Below are positions 1 to 10,989 of a DNA stretch of 64,000 nucleotides, in pieces. The DNA is from Aeromonas salmonicida subsp. salmonicida. GTDB lineage: Bacteria > Pseudomonadota > Gammaproteobacteria > Enterobacterales > Aeromonadaceae. The translations under genes and the position numbers were made by a program. Location: NCBI RefSeq assembly GCF_001643305.1, contig NZ_LSGW01000044.1:186001-250000 (forward strand), in the 5' to 3' direction. Position 1 is the first letter of the stretch. Each line of letters begins with the position of its first letter. Below the pieces are notes generated by a model, which worked only from the letters and a program-made list of their open reading frames with translations, was not told the DNA's origin and did not search any database.

Positions 1-1
1 C

Positions 2-610
2 CGACGCTGGGATCCACAACGTCAGAGCTATCAGGGCATCGACTTTCTCTCCCTCAGCCAGGATGAGTCCCTGCATGTGGATATTGTCATGCTCAGGGCC
101 ATCATGCGCGATCTGCCAACCTTGGCGAAGGATGGCCCCTGTGCCCTCTCCATCAACCTCAACCCCATGCTGTGCAGCCCGACCTATCAGAATCTCTTGC
201 TGCTGGTGCTGCTCCAGGCGAGCAAGGCAGGGATCGAGATCTGGTTCGAGGTGCTGGAACACGCGCCACTGCACAGTCAGCACAGAGCCTTGATCGAAGT
301 GCTGCGGGATCATGGCGCCCATATCGCCTGCGATGATTTCGGCACTCTGGAATGCAACTTCCAGCGGGTGATGGCGTTGCCTTACGAAATCATCAAGCTG
401 GATCGCTCCCTGCTGCTGCAGGCGGCGCGCACGCCCCATGCCCTCAAGATGTTGACCGGTCTGGTGGAATACCTGCAGCGACTCGGCATGAAAGTGGTGT
501 GTGAAGGGGTGGAAACCCTGACCCATATCGAGGTCGCCAACCGACTCGGCTGCGATTATCAGCAGGGCTACGCCTACGCCATGCCCTCCCCCCTCTCCCG
601 CTGGGCCTGA
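2..610 (+). CDS. EAL-domain c-di-GMP phosphodiesterase, C-terminal part
   Basis: The reading frame is open from the window edge, so the start and the EAL motif itself lie outside. Visible EAL-family landmarks, in order, are SINLNP (the usual N-binding strand), EVLEH with the conserved Glu, DDFGT, KLD, CEGVET and QQGYAYAMP. This is the second half of an EAL domain, which hydrolyses c-di-GMP to pGpG. The metal-binding DD pair and the EGVET Glu are present, so activity is plausible. Loop 6 reads DDFGTLE rather than DDFGTG, which may affect dimerisation or activity. Whether a GGDEF or sensor domain precedes it cannot be seen. Confidence 0.85.
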   Translation, partial: RRWDPQRQSYQGIDFLSLSQDESLHVDIVMLRAIMRDLPTLAKDGPCALSINLNPMLCSPTYQNLLLLVLLQASKAGIEIWFEVLEHAPLHSQHRALIEVLRDHGAHIACDDFGTLECNFQRVMALPYEIIKLDRSLLLQAARTPHALKMLTGLVEYLQRLGMKVVCEGVETLTHIEVANRLGCDYQQGYAYAMPSPLSRWA

Positions 611-849
611 TAGGGCTCACACATTCATTGCGACTCGCACTGGCATCAGCTACCTGCCAAATTGCATGATGGCGTGGGGGCGAGTACAATCTCGCACCCC
701 GTATATCAGGTGCATCCCCTGTGATCCTGCATAATGATGTACGCCATCGGGTAGTTGTGACGCGAGCGCCGTCTCGCACCACGGCTCAACCAATCCGGCG
801 CCATCAGGTGGCGTCGTCCTGATTTGCAATCAGATACTAAGAGTCCAAC

Positions 850-2461
<1,612 letters not shown>

Positions 2462-2480
2462 AACTCCTGCAGACAGTCGT

Positions 2481-2508
2481 AAAAAAGCCCCGCATGCGGG
2501 GCTTTTTT
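2481..2508. terminator. Bidirectional rho-independent terminator between yfhL and alr
   Basis: A perfect inverted repeat with GCCCCGC/GCGGGGC arms, flanked by A6 on the left and T6 on the right, lies between two convergent genes, so it can stop both. Confidence 0.9.
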
Positions 2509-2528
2509 ACGTTTGGTGCTGGCCGTGC

Positions 2529-3602
2529 CTAGACGTATTCCATAAAGACCCGGGAGGTAAGCTTGGTGATGAGCTCGTAGGGGATGGTGCCAATCTCGTC
2601 GGCGACCCGCTCCACCGGCAGCCCCTCACCCCAGAGCACGGCTTCGTCACCGGCCTTGTCGGTGGCGCCCGGTCCCAGATCCACTGTGGTCATGTCCATG
2701 GAGACACGACCCACCAGCGGCACTATGCGGCCATTGACCAGCACAGAGGTGCCGTTGGGCGCCATGCGCGGATAGCCATCACCGTAGCCGATGGCGATGA
2801 CGCCGAGCCGGGTATCCCGGTCAGACACCCAATTGGCGCCGTATCCCACAGGCTCGCCCGCCTTGTGATCCCGCACCGCAATGAGCTGGGTCTTGAGGGT
2901 CATCACAGGCTGCAGGTCATAATCCGCCGCCACCGTATTGGGGAAGGGAGATACGCCGTACAGGATGACGCCGGGGCGCACCCAGTCGCAGTGGGAATCC
3001 GGCCAGGCCAGAATGCCCGCCGAGTTCGCCATGGCCCGCTCACCCAGGAGCGGCGCCGTGAGGCGACTAAACAAGTCGATCTGTTCGCGGGTGGTCGATT
3101 GTTCAAGTTCATCGGAGCGGCTGAAGTGGGTCATGATGTTGAACGGCTGCACCACGTTCTTGCACTTGGCCAGACGCGCGATAAAGGCGGGCATCTCATC
3201 GGCGCGCACTCCGAGCCGGTGCATGCCGGTGTCGAGCTTGAGCCAGGCCACCACTGGAGCCGGCAGTTCGGCCTGCTCCAGCGCTTCGAGCTGCTCCCAG
3301 GTGTGCACCGCCGTTTGCAAATTGTTGGCCGCCAACACCGGCAGATCGGCGCTCGAGAAGAAGCCTTCCAGCAGCACGATGGGCTTGACCACGGCGCAGG
3401 AGCGCAACATCAGCGCCTCTTCGATACGGGCCACTGCGTAGGCATCCGCATCCACCAGGGTACGGGCGACCGGCAGCAGGCCATGGCCATAGGCATTGGC
3501 CTTGACCACGGCAATGATCTTGCAATCGGGGGCATGCCGTTTGACCACGGCGAGGTTGTGGCGCAGGGCCGCTGTATTGATTTGGGCAATAGCCGCTTTC
3601 AT
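2529..3602 (-). CDS. alr: Alanine racemase
   Basis: A PLP enzyme that interconverts L- and D-alanine for peptidoglycan precursors in the cytoplasm. The 357-residue protein (E. coli Alr 359) contains the PLP-lysine motif [11 protein letters not shown] near residue 34. GYGANWVS and the C-terminal catalytic-Tyr region [13 protein letters not shown] are also present. The ATG is preceded at some distance by AAGGGA. As in other gammaproteobacteria it lies downstream of dnaB. Here about 350 bp containing remnants of the dnaB 3' end separate the two. Context favours the biosynthetic alr over a catabolic dadX, because no dadA is nearby. Confidence 0.95.
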   Translation of the reverse strand: MKAAIAQINTAALRHNLAVVKRHAPDCKIIAVVKANAYGHGLLPVARTLVDADAYAVARIEEALMLRSCAVVKPIVLLEGFFSSADLPVLAANNLQTAVHTWEQLEALEQAELPAPVVAWLKLDTGMHRLGVRADEMPAFIARLAKCKNVVQPFNIMTHFSRSDELEQSTTREQIDLFSRLTAPLLGERAMANSAGILAWPDSHCDWVRPGVILYGVSPFPNTVAADYDLQPVMTLKTQLIAVRDHKAGEPVGYGANWVSDRDTRLGVIAIGYGDGYPRMAPNGTSVLVNGRIVPLVGRVSMDMTTVDLGPGATDKAGDEAVLWGEGLPVERVADEIGTIPYELITKLTSRVFMEYV

Positions 3603-3665
3603 CTGTTTTCCCTTACGAGGGCATGATGGCGCGTGAATGCACCAGGCACCGTGTGGTGTCAGCCC

Positions 3666-3726
3666 TTAATTGTCATCATCGAAGGCCGGACCGGCATAAT
3701 TGTCGAACCGGGAAAACTGTGTCCTG
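3666..3726 (-). repeat. Degenerate copy A of the dnaB 3' end
   Basis: Read on the minus strand this translates as QFSRFDNYAGPAFDDDN and then a TAA stop, matching the DnaB C-terminus (QFSRFDNYAGPAFDDDY). Most differences from the true dnaB end are synonymous. About 60 bp are recognisable. No start or upstream coding sequence accompanies it. Confidence 0.85.
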
Positions 3727-3775
3727 GATCTGGGGTGACCCAGGCACCGATATGGGTGCGCAGACCGCTCCCTAC

Positions 3776-3895
3776 TTAGTCATCGTCATCAAACGCCGGA
3801 CCGGCGTAATTATCGAACCGGGAGAACTGACCCTGGAAGGTGAGTCGCACCCGGCCCTATTGGCACCGTTACGCGGTTGACCGATGAGAACTCGG
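3776..3895 (-). repeat. Degenerate copy B of the dnaB 3' end
   Basis: On the minus strand it reads TFQGQFSRFDNYAGPAFDDDD and TAA. Homology continues upstream as IGQPRNG (DnaB has IGKQRNG) across a one-base frameshift, for about 120 bp in total. The spacing from copy A to B is about 110 bp, and from B to the true dnaB end about 175 bp. Together these fill the alr-dnaB intergenic region. Confidence 0.85.
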
Positions 3896-3950
3896 CTACC
3901 TTTCAGGGCTTTCGTGGTGGTATCTAATCCGCCATCACCACGGGTTTTCA

Positions 3951-5345
3951 TCAATAGTCGTCATCAAACGCCGGACCGGCGTAATTATCGAACCGGGAGA
4001 ACTGCCCCTGGAAGGTAAGGCGCACACTGCCTATGGGGCCGTTACGCTGCTTGCCGATGATGATCTCGGCAATCCCCTTGTCGGGGCTGTCATCGTGATA
4101 CACCTCATCACGGTAGATAAACATGATCAAATCCGCATCCTGCTCGATGGAGCCGGATTCCCGCAGATCCGAGTTGACAGGGCGCTTGTCCGCACGCTGT
4201 TCCAGGCTTCGGTTTAGCTGGGAGAGCGCCACCACCGGGCACTGCAACTCTTTTGCCAGCGCCTTGAGGGAGCGGGAGATTTCACCTATCTCCAGGGTCC
4301 GGTTATCGGAGATCGCGGGCACCCGCATCAGCTGCAGGTAGTCGATCATGATCATGGAGAGGCCGCCGTGCTCACGGGCAATACGGCGCGCGCGGGAGCG
4401 CACATCGGTCGGGGTGAGGCCGGAGGCGTCATCGATATACATCTTGCCCTTCTCGAGCAGCAATCCCATGGTGGAGGAGAGGCGTGCCCAATCCTCGTCG
4501 TCAAGCTGACCGGTACGCACCTTGGTCTGGTCGATGCGCCCCACCGAGGCGAGCATACGCATGATGATCTGCTCGGAGGGCATCTCCAGCGAGAAGATGA
4601 GTACCGGTTTCTCGGCGGTGAGGGCCGCGTGCTCGCACAGGTTCATGGCAAAGGTGGTCTTGCCCATGGAGGGACGGGCCGCCACGATAATCAGATCCGA
4701 GCGCTGCAGACCGGCGGTCATCTTGTCCAGATCCCCATAACCGCTGGACACCCCGGTCACGCCGTTGTGAGGGGTCTTGAACAGCTCTTCAATCTTGTCG
4801 ACCGTCTGCTCGAGGATCAGCTTGAGCGGCTGCGGCCCCTCGTTGGCGCTGGTACGCTGTTCGGCGATCTGGAACACCTTGCTCTCGGCCAGATCCAGCA
4901 GATCGCCCGAGGTGCGCCCCTGCGGCTCGTAGCCTGCTTCGACTATCTCGTTGGCGACCGAGATCATCTCACGCACGACCGCCCGCTCACGCACTATCTC
5001 GGCGTAGGCATTGATGTTGGCGGCACTCGGGGTGTTCTTGGCGATCTCCACCAGATAGGCGAAACCACCGGACTCCTCCAGCTGCTCCGAGCGCTCCAGC
5101 TCCTCCTGCAGCGTGATGAGATCGATGGGATTGCCCGCGTTGGAGAGGCGGGTCATGGCCTGGAAGATTAGCCGGTGAGGGCGGCTGTAGAAATCCTTGT
5201 CGATCACCCGTTCGGCAACCCGATCCCAGGCCTCGTTATCCAGCATCAGGCCGCCCAGTACGGACTGTTCGGCCTCAAAAGAGTGGGGAGGAACTTTCAG
5301 CTGTTGTGTCTTGGCGTCTTTTTTCGCCGTCACTTGCTCTGCCAT
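3951..5345 (-). CDS. dnaB: Replicative DNA helicase DnaB
   Basis: The hexameric replication-fork helicase. The N-terminal domain starts at KVPPHSFEAEQSVLGGLMLD. The RecA-like domain has Walker A RPSMGKTTFAMN, Walker B MIIDYLQLM in the form MIMIDYLQLM, the LSQLNRSLEQRADKRP segment and the C-terminal RLTFQGQFSRFDNYAGP. Length is about 464 residues, close to E. coli (471), with no intein. The start is the second of two close ATGs (MAEQVTAKK); an MCM extension six bases upstream is possible, and neither has a clear ribosome-binding site. The 3' end is repeated twice downstream, which is unusual. Confidence 0.96.
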   Translation of the reverse strand: MAEQVTAKKDAKTQQLKVPPHSFEAEQSVLGGLMLDNEAWDRVAERVIDKDFYSRPHRLIFQAMTRLSNAGNPIDLITLQEELERSEQLEESGGFAYLVEIAKNTPSAANINAYAEIVRERAVVREMISVANEIVEAGYEPQGRTSGDLLDLAESKVFQIAEQRTSANEGPQPLKLILEQTVDKIEELFKTPHNGVTGVSSGYGDLDKMTAGLQRSDLIIVAARPSMGKTTFAMNLCEHAALTAEKPVLIFSLEMPSEQIIMRMLASVGRIDQTKVRTGQLDDEDWARLSSTMGLLLEKGKMYIDDASGLTPTDVRSRARRIAREHGGLSMIMIDYLQLMRVPAISDNRTLEIGEISRSLKALAKELQCPVVALSQLNRSLEQRADKRPVNSDLRESGSIEQDADLIMFIYRDEVYHDDSPDKGIAEIIIGKQRNGPIGSVRLTFQGQFSRFDNYAGPAFDDDY

Positions 5346-5495
5346 ACACATAAAAACCGCAGCGGGAAGGGGACGGGAATTTTACAAAAGAAACCCCGCC
5401 ATCGCGAGTGCTAATGCACGCTATTCACTTCTGTCTGACACAAGCGCCCTCCTGATGGTCAATGGCGCCGCTTGCTGATGAAATATGCCGCAGTC

Positions 5496-5603
5496 TCATA
5501 CCATGATGAAGGGCCAGACCAGGGTCTGATCCTGCTGCTTGGCTCTCGTTTTGTTGCGCAGCTTGCGCTCCTTGCGGCTTGGTCGTCGATTTTTCATTGC
5601 CAT
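5496..5603 (-). CDS. Small basic ORF, 35 residues, unknown
   Basis: The product reads MAMKNRRPSRKERKLRNKTR and then 15 further residues ending PFIMV. It is strongly basic (Arg/Lys rich) with a hydrophobic tail. An excellent ribosome-binding site, GAGGAGAGA, lies directly upstream of the ATG, which is the main support for it being real. It lies between dnaB and the Tim44-like gene in a region otherwise free of genes. I recognise no family. A ribosome-associated or nucleic-acid-binding micropeptide is possible but not shown. Confidence 0.45.
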   Translation of the reverse strand: MAMKNRRPSRKERKLRNKTRAKQQDQTLVWPFIMV

Positions 5604-5782
5604 TCTCTCCTCTGATTGCCCCGGAATGGAGTGTAATCTGTTCATGAATAATTCATGCCAACGATGTTAATCATAGCCGCAAGCTGCACTACAACGAGGG
5701 ACAGGCAGCCTGTCATGCACCTGGCTGAGCTTGCTAAAGCAGACCATGTCCCCATCCACTGATGAGAGTGAAAAGAGTCAAA

Positions 5783-6625
5783 ATGAAAAAGATGCTGACC
5801 CTGTTTGCCGTGATCCTGGCCATTGGCCTGGGGGCACCCATTGCCGAGGCCAAGAAATTTGGCGGCGGTAAATCCTTTGGCAAGAGCTACAAAACAGCTC
5901 CGGCCAAACCCGTCGACACCAAGAACCCGGCGGTCGGGGCTCAGGCCGCACCGAAGAAAGGTGGCATGATGGGCGGCCTGCTCGGCGGCCTGCTGGCCGG
6001 TGGTCTGTTCGCTTACCTGCTGGGTAGCGGCGCCTTCGAAGGTCTGCAAGGCATGGACATGCTGCTGATCGCGCTGCTGGCGCTGGGCGCCGTCTTCCTG
6101 TTCCGCGCCATGCGCAAGAGCAAGGCACCCTCGCCTCAACCACAGACGGCCTACGCCGGCTATCAGCCGCCATCGGCTACGCCGCAGCAGTTCGAACAGA
6201 GCAGCAGTGCGTCGCAAGCGACCGGCTTTGCCGACAGCGACGTGCCGTTCCGTTTGCCGCCAGGTTTTGACATGAACAGTTTCCTGTCCGGCGCCCGCGA
6301 TCACTATCGCACCCTGCAAGAAGCCTGGAACACAAACGATCTCGAAAAAGTGCGTGAGTATGTGAGCCCTGAGTTGTTCGAACAGCTCAAAGCCGAACGC
6401 GCAGAGCTGACCGGCGAACAGCATACCGAAGTCATGTATGTGGATACCCAGCTGGTACGTGCCGACTACGGCAGCGACTGGGCCCAGGTCAGCGTACGCT
6501 TCAGCGGCCGCTACATGGACCGTCAGGAGCAGGTCGAGGAAGACATCAAAGAGGTGTGGCACCTCGAGCGTAACCTGGCCAAGGACAATGCACCCTGGCA
6601 CATTGTCGGTATCGAGCAGCTGTAA
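5783..6625 (+). CDS. Tim44-like domain membrane protein
   Basis: About 280 residues. The N-terminus MKKMLTLFAVILAIGLGAPIAEA looks like a signal peptide. A Gly/Lys-rich stretch and the Gly-rich segment GGMMGGLLGGLLAGGLFAYLL follow, then a transmembrane helix (MLLIALLALGAVFLF, about 95-115). The C-terminal half, from roughly 160, has the Tim44-like fold pattern (FDMNSFLSGARDHYRTLQEAWN, YVSPELFEQL, W-H-L-E-R near the end). Bacterial Tim44-like proteins are of unclear function and are often linked to envelope transport. The MKKM start was chosen over an ATG seven codons upstream because it begins the signal peptide. A strong terminator follows. Confidence 0.8.
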   Translation: MKKMLTLFAVILAIGLGAPIAEAKKFGGGKSFGKSYKTAPAKPVDTKNPAVGAQAAPKKGGMMGGLLGGLLAGGLFAYLLGSGAFEGLQGMDMLLIALLALGAVFLFRAMRKSKAPSPQPQTAYAGYQPPSATPQQFEQSSSASQATGFADSDVPFRLPPGFDMNSFLSGARDHYRTLQEAWNTNDLEKVREYVSPELFEQLKAERAELTGEQHTEVMYVDTQLVRADYGSDWAQVSVRFSGRYMDRQEQVEEDIKEVWHLERNLAKDNAPWHIVGIEQL

Positions 6626-6647
6626 ACGCTCTTTATCCTGCGAAGAC

Positions 6648-6681
6648 AACAGAGGCGGCCCAAGGCCGCCTCTGTTATTTT
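6648..6681 (+). terminator. Rho-independent terminator after the Tim44-like gene
   Basis: A 13-bp perfect stem AACAGAGGCGGCC / GGCCGCCTCTGTT with loop CAA is followed by ATTTTT. Confidence 0.9.
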
Positions 6682-6823
6682 TGACTCCCTGCGTGCCCTC
6701 TCCAACCCCCTCCCCTGCAAGTCCAGCCACAGCCCCTCAATATGGTCGCTATGAGAATGGTTCGTGATTGTGTAGTATGACCGCCCTTTTTTTGTTCAAT
6801 TTCCGTTCACCGAGGCGTGGTTC

Positions 6824-8393
6824 ATGGCTCTCTCTTTTCTGCGTAGCGGCAACATGCCTCGTTTGCTGGCCAGCCTGCTGTGCTGCGCAACCCTGATCCT
6901 GGTTTCCCTCGCCACTCTCTATTGGCAGACCTGGTCCATGACCCGCCAGCAGGCGCAAAATGCCGCCGAGCGTGCCATGGTGCAGATAGACAGCGCCCTC
7001 TACCACTCTACCCAGGCAGCCCGGGCCGCACTGCCGCTGGTGGGCCGCCCCTGTCACGAGGTTGCCCGCGAGCTGAGAGTACTGGTTGCCACCTCCCCCT
7101 ATCTATGTACGCTCGGTCAACCTCTCACGCCATGGTCGCCTCTACTGCTCTTCCATCTTCGACGAGATCAACCTGAAGGATGAGCTGCAAAACGGCCAGC
7201 ACCAGCGGCTCAAGCTCAAAGCCGTCACCCGGCTCGGACTCAAGCCCTCGCTGCTGTTCTATCGCCTGAGCGAAGGCGATCATGGGGTAGTGGTTGCCAT
7301 CAACCCCTACCACCTGAGCAAACCGCTGCAATGGCGACTAGGCGGGCCCAACAGCTGGGTGCAGATAGGTGAGCAGTGGCTCGATATCAAGGGCCGGATC
7401 CACGACGGTGTCGCCCCTGTGTTTCGGGGGTTCAACTACCCGCTCAGTTCGACGGCATTCGGCTACAGCCTCAATCAGGGATTCCCGCTGGAAGCCGTGT
7501 TGCTGCTCACGCTGAAAAAACAGAGCACCGTCATCATCTTGATCCTGACTCTGGGCGGCCTGGCAGGCCTTGCCACCTATCGCTGGTGGAGCCATATCTC
7601 CACCCCGACCCAGGAGCTCAAGCGCGCCATCATCAAGCAGGAGTTCATTCCCTACCTGCAGCCCATCGTTTACAGCAAGAGTGGTCAGCTCCATGGCTGC
7701 GAGGTACTGATGCGCTGGCAGCACCATCGTCAGGGTTTGATCCGGCCGGATCTATTCATCCCGCTGGCGGAGGAGAGCGGCCTCATCATACTGATGACCC
7801 AGACCCTGATGCAGCAGGTTCGTCTGGAGTTTGCCCCCCATGTGGCGCAACTGCCGCCCCGCTTTCACTTCGGTTTCAACATCTGTGCCCAGCACTGCCA
7901 GGAGATGAGCCTGATCGACGACTGCCGCCGATTCCTGGCCGCCTTCGCCAGCAATCCGGTCACGCTGGTGCTGGAGCTGACCGAGCGGGAGCTGATCACC
8001 CCCTGCCAACTGACCGACCAGCTGTTCGGCGAGCTGCGCCAGATGGGAGTCAAGATAGGTCTGGACGACTTTGGCACAGGCCACTCCAGCCTCACCTATC
8101 TGCAACAGTTTCACGTGGACTACCTCAAGATCGACCAGAGCTTCGTCGCCATGATAGGCACCAATGCCCTCTCTCGTCATATTCTTGACAGCACCATCAG
8201 TCTGGCCACCCGGCTGGGACTGGAAACCGTCGCCGAAGGGGTCGAAACCCAGGAGCAGGCTGACTTCCTGACAGAGCGCAACGTCAACTACCTGCAAGAC
8301 TACCTCTATGGCCGTCCGCTCACCCCGGCCCAGTTCCTGCGACTGCTGCCCGCCCCGGTGCCGGAGCAGACAGACCCCCATCAAGCGGCATGA
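6824..8393 (+). pseudogene. CSS-motif EAL phosphodiesterase, frameshifted
   Basis: Two overlapping frames together encode one protein. Frame 1 gives an N-terminal membrane segment (LLASLLCCATLILVSLATLYW) and the first periplasmic CSS-domain Cys (GRPCHEVARELR). Frame 2 continues YVRSVNLSRHGRLYCSSIFD (the CSS motif), a second membrane helix (STVIILILTLGGLAGLATY) and a complete EAL domain. That domain has GCEVLMRW, FNICAQH, ELTEREL, DDFGTGHSS, LKIDQSF, AEGVET and QDYLYGRP. The break is near 7095-7105, in TCCCCCTATCTATG: one extra C in the C5 run or a CTAT duplication would explain it. CSS-EAL proteins respond to periplasmic redox state. Unless the frame is restored, the membrane sensor is separated from the EAL domain. 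Confidence 0.85.
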
Positions 8394-8618
8394 GCCCTCA
8401 GCGACGCTCGGGTGCCGATACAGCAATGTGAAACTTGTCATTAGTCTGTGGTGATGGCGTTAAACAATCTAGCAAAGGTTTGTTTGCTTTATTAATGTGC
8501 AGTAGCTCAAAGGAATCAGCTCTCTTTATTTCCAATTACTGCTTTTTGCCTAGAATCGCCACACTCCTGTCATACAGGAACGATATACAGGACAATAACA
8601 ACAAGAGGATTATTACCA

Positions 8619-10457
8619 ATGAAGAAGACGTTACTGGCCGTCACCGTCTCTATTACTCTGCTCGGGCTGACCGCCTGCAATTCAGAAAACAGCAGCAAGG
8701 AGCATATTCCGCTGGATCTGACCATTGCCCATATCAATGATACCCACGCCCACCTCGACCCGACCGAAAATGCGCTGGCCATCCAGCCCACCGGCCAGGA
8801 ACTGTTCAAGTTCTACGCCAAACTGGGCGGCTATCCCCGTCTGAAGTTCAAGCTGGACGAGCTGCGCAGCCAGGCCGCCAACGAAGGCCGCAACTTCATG
8901 GTGCTCAACGGTGGTGATGCCTTCCAGGGCACCCTCTACTTCACCCAGTTCAAGGGGGAAGAGGAGTCTCGCCTGCTCTCCGACATGGGTATCGATGCCA
9001 TGGTGCTGGGCAACCACGAATTTGATTTGGGCAATCAGGCCATTAAAGATTTCGTCTCACGGGTGAATTTCCCTGTATTGGCTTCCAACATGGTGAAATC
9101 CAGTAGCGCCACCCTGAAAGACAGTGAAAATATTCATGAATATGTCATTAAAGAAATAAATGGCGAGAGCGTGGGTATTTTCGGGCTGGTGCTGGAAAAT
9201 ATGCATGATATCTCTTCACCGGATACCGATACCCAATTCCTGCCGATGATTGAAACCGCCCAGAAAATGGTCGACACCCTCAAGTCAAAAGGCGCCAACA
9301 AGATCATCATGGTCACTCATATCGGTCTGCAAAATGACCAGGCCGTCGCCAAGGCGGTCAACGGTATCGACCTGATTGTAGGCGGTCACTCCCAGACCTT
9401 CCTCGGCGACATCAACGAGATCAACACCATAGGCTACACGGCCCACAACCAGAATCCGGACGACGACAACACCTATGCCCAGCTGGTCGGCAATCCGGAC
9501 GGTGGCAAGACCTGTATCGTGCAGGCCGGTGAATGGGCCAAAGGCTATGGCCTGGTCAACGTCTCCCTGAGCAAGGAAGGCCAGATCACCAAGTGTGAGG
9601 GGCGCAATACCCTGATGACGGGCGACGATTTCACCAAGGACGTGGCCAAGAAGAAAGAGCCCCTGAGTGGCAGCGAGCAGACCAATGTGGTCGACTTCAT
9701 CACCAAGTCACCCGTCATCGAAATCGTGCCGGAGAACACCGCCATGCGCGATGTGATCGACACAGAGTACAAACCGGCCGTGGCCGAGCTCGAGGCCAAG
9801 ATCATCGCCGACGTGCCGACCAAGTTGCCCCATGTGCGCGTGCCGGCCACCCCGGATGGCGCGGGTCTGATCGATCCCCTGGTGGCCGAATCCCTCTACT
9901 GGAAGCTCAACAAACTCAATACCAAGGTGGACTTCACCATCCAGAACGCCGGTGGTGTGCGCGCCGATGTGAACGCGGGCCCGCTCTCCGTCGGTTACGT
10001 GATGGGCACCTTGCTGCCGTTTGGCAACAAGATCGCCGCCTTCAACCTCAAGGGCAAGGACGTGCGCGCCACTCTGGAGTACGCCGTTGACTATTCCATC
10101 GGCCACGAGACCGGGATCAGCGCCTCCAGCGGTGCTTTCCCTTACGTCGGCCACCTGAGCTACACCTATGATGGCAAACTGGCCAAGGGTTCCCGCATCA
10201 CCAAGCTGGAGCTGCTGGACGCCAACGGCCAGTGGCAGCCGCTGGACGACGACAAGGTGTACCGTGTCGGTGCCAACACCTATATCGCCTCCGGCAAGGA
10301 TGGCTACAACGGCCTGCTCAAGCGCGAAGAGCTGCCCAACAAGGGTGACTACGTCGACTCTGGCGTCGGTGAGAACGAGATGTTCATGGAGTATGCCGAG
10401 TCCCAGGGCACCCTCAATCCACTGCCCTATGCGACCGTGACCTACTTCAAGCCCTGA
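8619..10457 (+). CDS. 5'-nucleotidase/UDP-sugar hydrolase family lipoprotein
   Basis: A 612-residue exported enzyme that probably dephosphorylates extracellular nucleotides. The lipobox LTAC is at residues 17-20. The metallophosphatase motifs are HINDTHAH, NGGDAFQG, GNHEFD, THIGLQND and GGHSQTF. The C-terminal 5'-nucleotidase domain has NAGGVRADVNAG and GKDGYNGL. It resembles Vibrio NutA and the UshA/CpdB group, being lipid-anchored rather than a free periplasmic protein. AAGAGG precedes the ATG. The 170-bp upstream region is unusually AT-rich and contains ATGTGCAGTAGCTCAAA, a weak match to a CRP site; regulation by CRP is only a guess. A terminator follows. Confidence 0.9.
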   Translation: MKKTLLAVTVSITLLGLTACNSENSSKEHIPLDLTIAHINDTHAHLDPTENALAIQPTGQELFKFYAKLGGYPRLKFKLDELRSQAANEGRNFMVLNGGDAFQGTLYFTQFKGEEESRLLSDMGIDAMVLGNHEFDLGNQAIKDFVSRVNFPVLASNMVKSSSATLKDSENIHEYVIKEINGESVGIFGLVLENMHDISSPDTDTQFLPMIETAQKMVDTLKSKGANKIIMVTHIGLQNDQAVAKAVNGIDLIVGGHSQTFLGDINEINTIGYTAHNQNPDDDNTYAQLVGNPDGGKTCIVQAGEWAKGYGLVNVSLSKEGQITKCEGRNTLMTGDDFTKDVAKKKEPLSGSEQTNVVDFITKSPVIEIVPENTAMRDVIDTEYKPAVAELEAKIIADVPTKLPHVRVPATPDGAGLIDPLVAESLYWKLNKLNTKVDFTIQNAGGVRADVNAGPLSVGYVMGTLLPFGNKIAAFNLKGKDVRATLEYAVDYSIGHETGISASSGAFPYVGHLSYTYDGKLAKGSRITKLELLDANGQWQPLDDDKVYRVGANTYIASGKDGYNGLLKREELPNKGDYVDSGVGENEMFMEYAESQGTLNPLPYATVTYFKP

Positions 10458-10477
10458 TCAGGCTCACACGCTATTGC

Positions 10478-10502
10478 AACGGCGCCTGAGGGCGCCGTTT
10501 TT
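10478..10502 (+). terminator. Rho-independent terminator after the nucleotidase gene
   Basis: The stem AACGGCGCC/GGCGCCGTT with loop TGAG is followed by TTTT. Confidence 0.85.
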
Positions 10503-10543
10503 ATGGCATACTCCCCGCCCATCGATGCCGAGGAGAATGTTTG

Positions 10544-10882
10544 ATGGCCAAATACGACAAGATTTCCCCCGAGACCCAGCAAGAGGCGCAGAAAATTGCT
10601 CGCGCCAACCAGAAGCCGGGACAGACCAAAGAACAGACCCAGCTGATCGCCCAGGGGATCCAGAAAGGCATAGACGAATACAAGAAGCAGATGAAGGCGC
10701 GGGCTCGCGAGGCCAGTCGCCAGAAGAAGTTGCAAACCAAGGCAAAACAGCAGCCGCAAGCCGGACATGAGGAGGAGGGCGACATTGAGCTTGTCGAGGT
10801 CTCCCGCCAGCATCCTCTGCCCTGGATCCTGTTGCTGCTGAGCTGGGTTGGCTTTGCCGCTGCCTGGTTCGGGTTGCACTGA
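10544..10882 (+). CDS. DUF2956 family protein
   Basis: A 112-residue protein conserved in Aeromonas, Vibrio and Shewanella. The N-terminal half is charged and probably helical, opening MAKYDKISPETQQEAQKIAR and containing IQKGIDEYKKQMKARARE. The C-terminus is a single membrane anchor (PWILLLLSWVGFAAAWFGL). AGGAG eight bases before the ATG decides the start over a TTG one codon upstream. The topology suggests a tail-anchored inner-membrane protein with a cytoplasmic coil. The function is unknown. Confidence 0.75.
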   Translation: MAKYDKISPETQQEAQKIARANQKPGQTKEQTQLIAQGIQKGIDEYKKQMKARAREASRQKKLQTKAKQQPQAGHEEEGDIELVEVSRQHPLPWILLLLSWVGFAAAWFGLH

Positions 10883-10989
10883 GCGCGCAAACCTTTACCT
10901 GGGATCCTCTTCACAGGCTGGGGGCAGCATGCTGGTCATCTTCCCTTCCGACTGATTAAATCCCGCCTCTTGTCGTCTGGAGACTTGCC

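Noticed and set aside
3623..3954. Small ORFs in the dnaB-alr gap
   Set aside because: They read through the decayed dnaB copies in other frames and have no independent support.
5642..6730. Minus-strand open frame opposite the Tim44-like gene
   Set aside because: It crosses a strong terminator and lacks any recognisable domain. The plus-strand frame has a signal peptide and family motifs.
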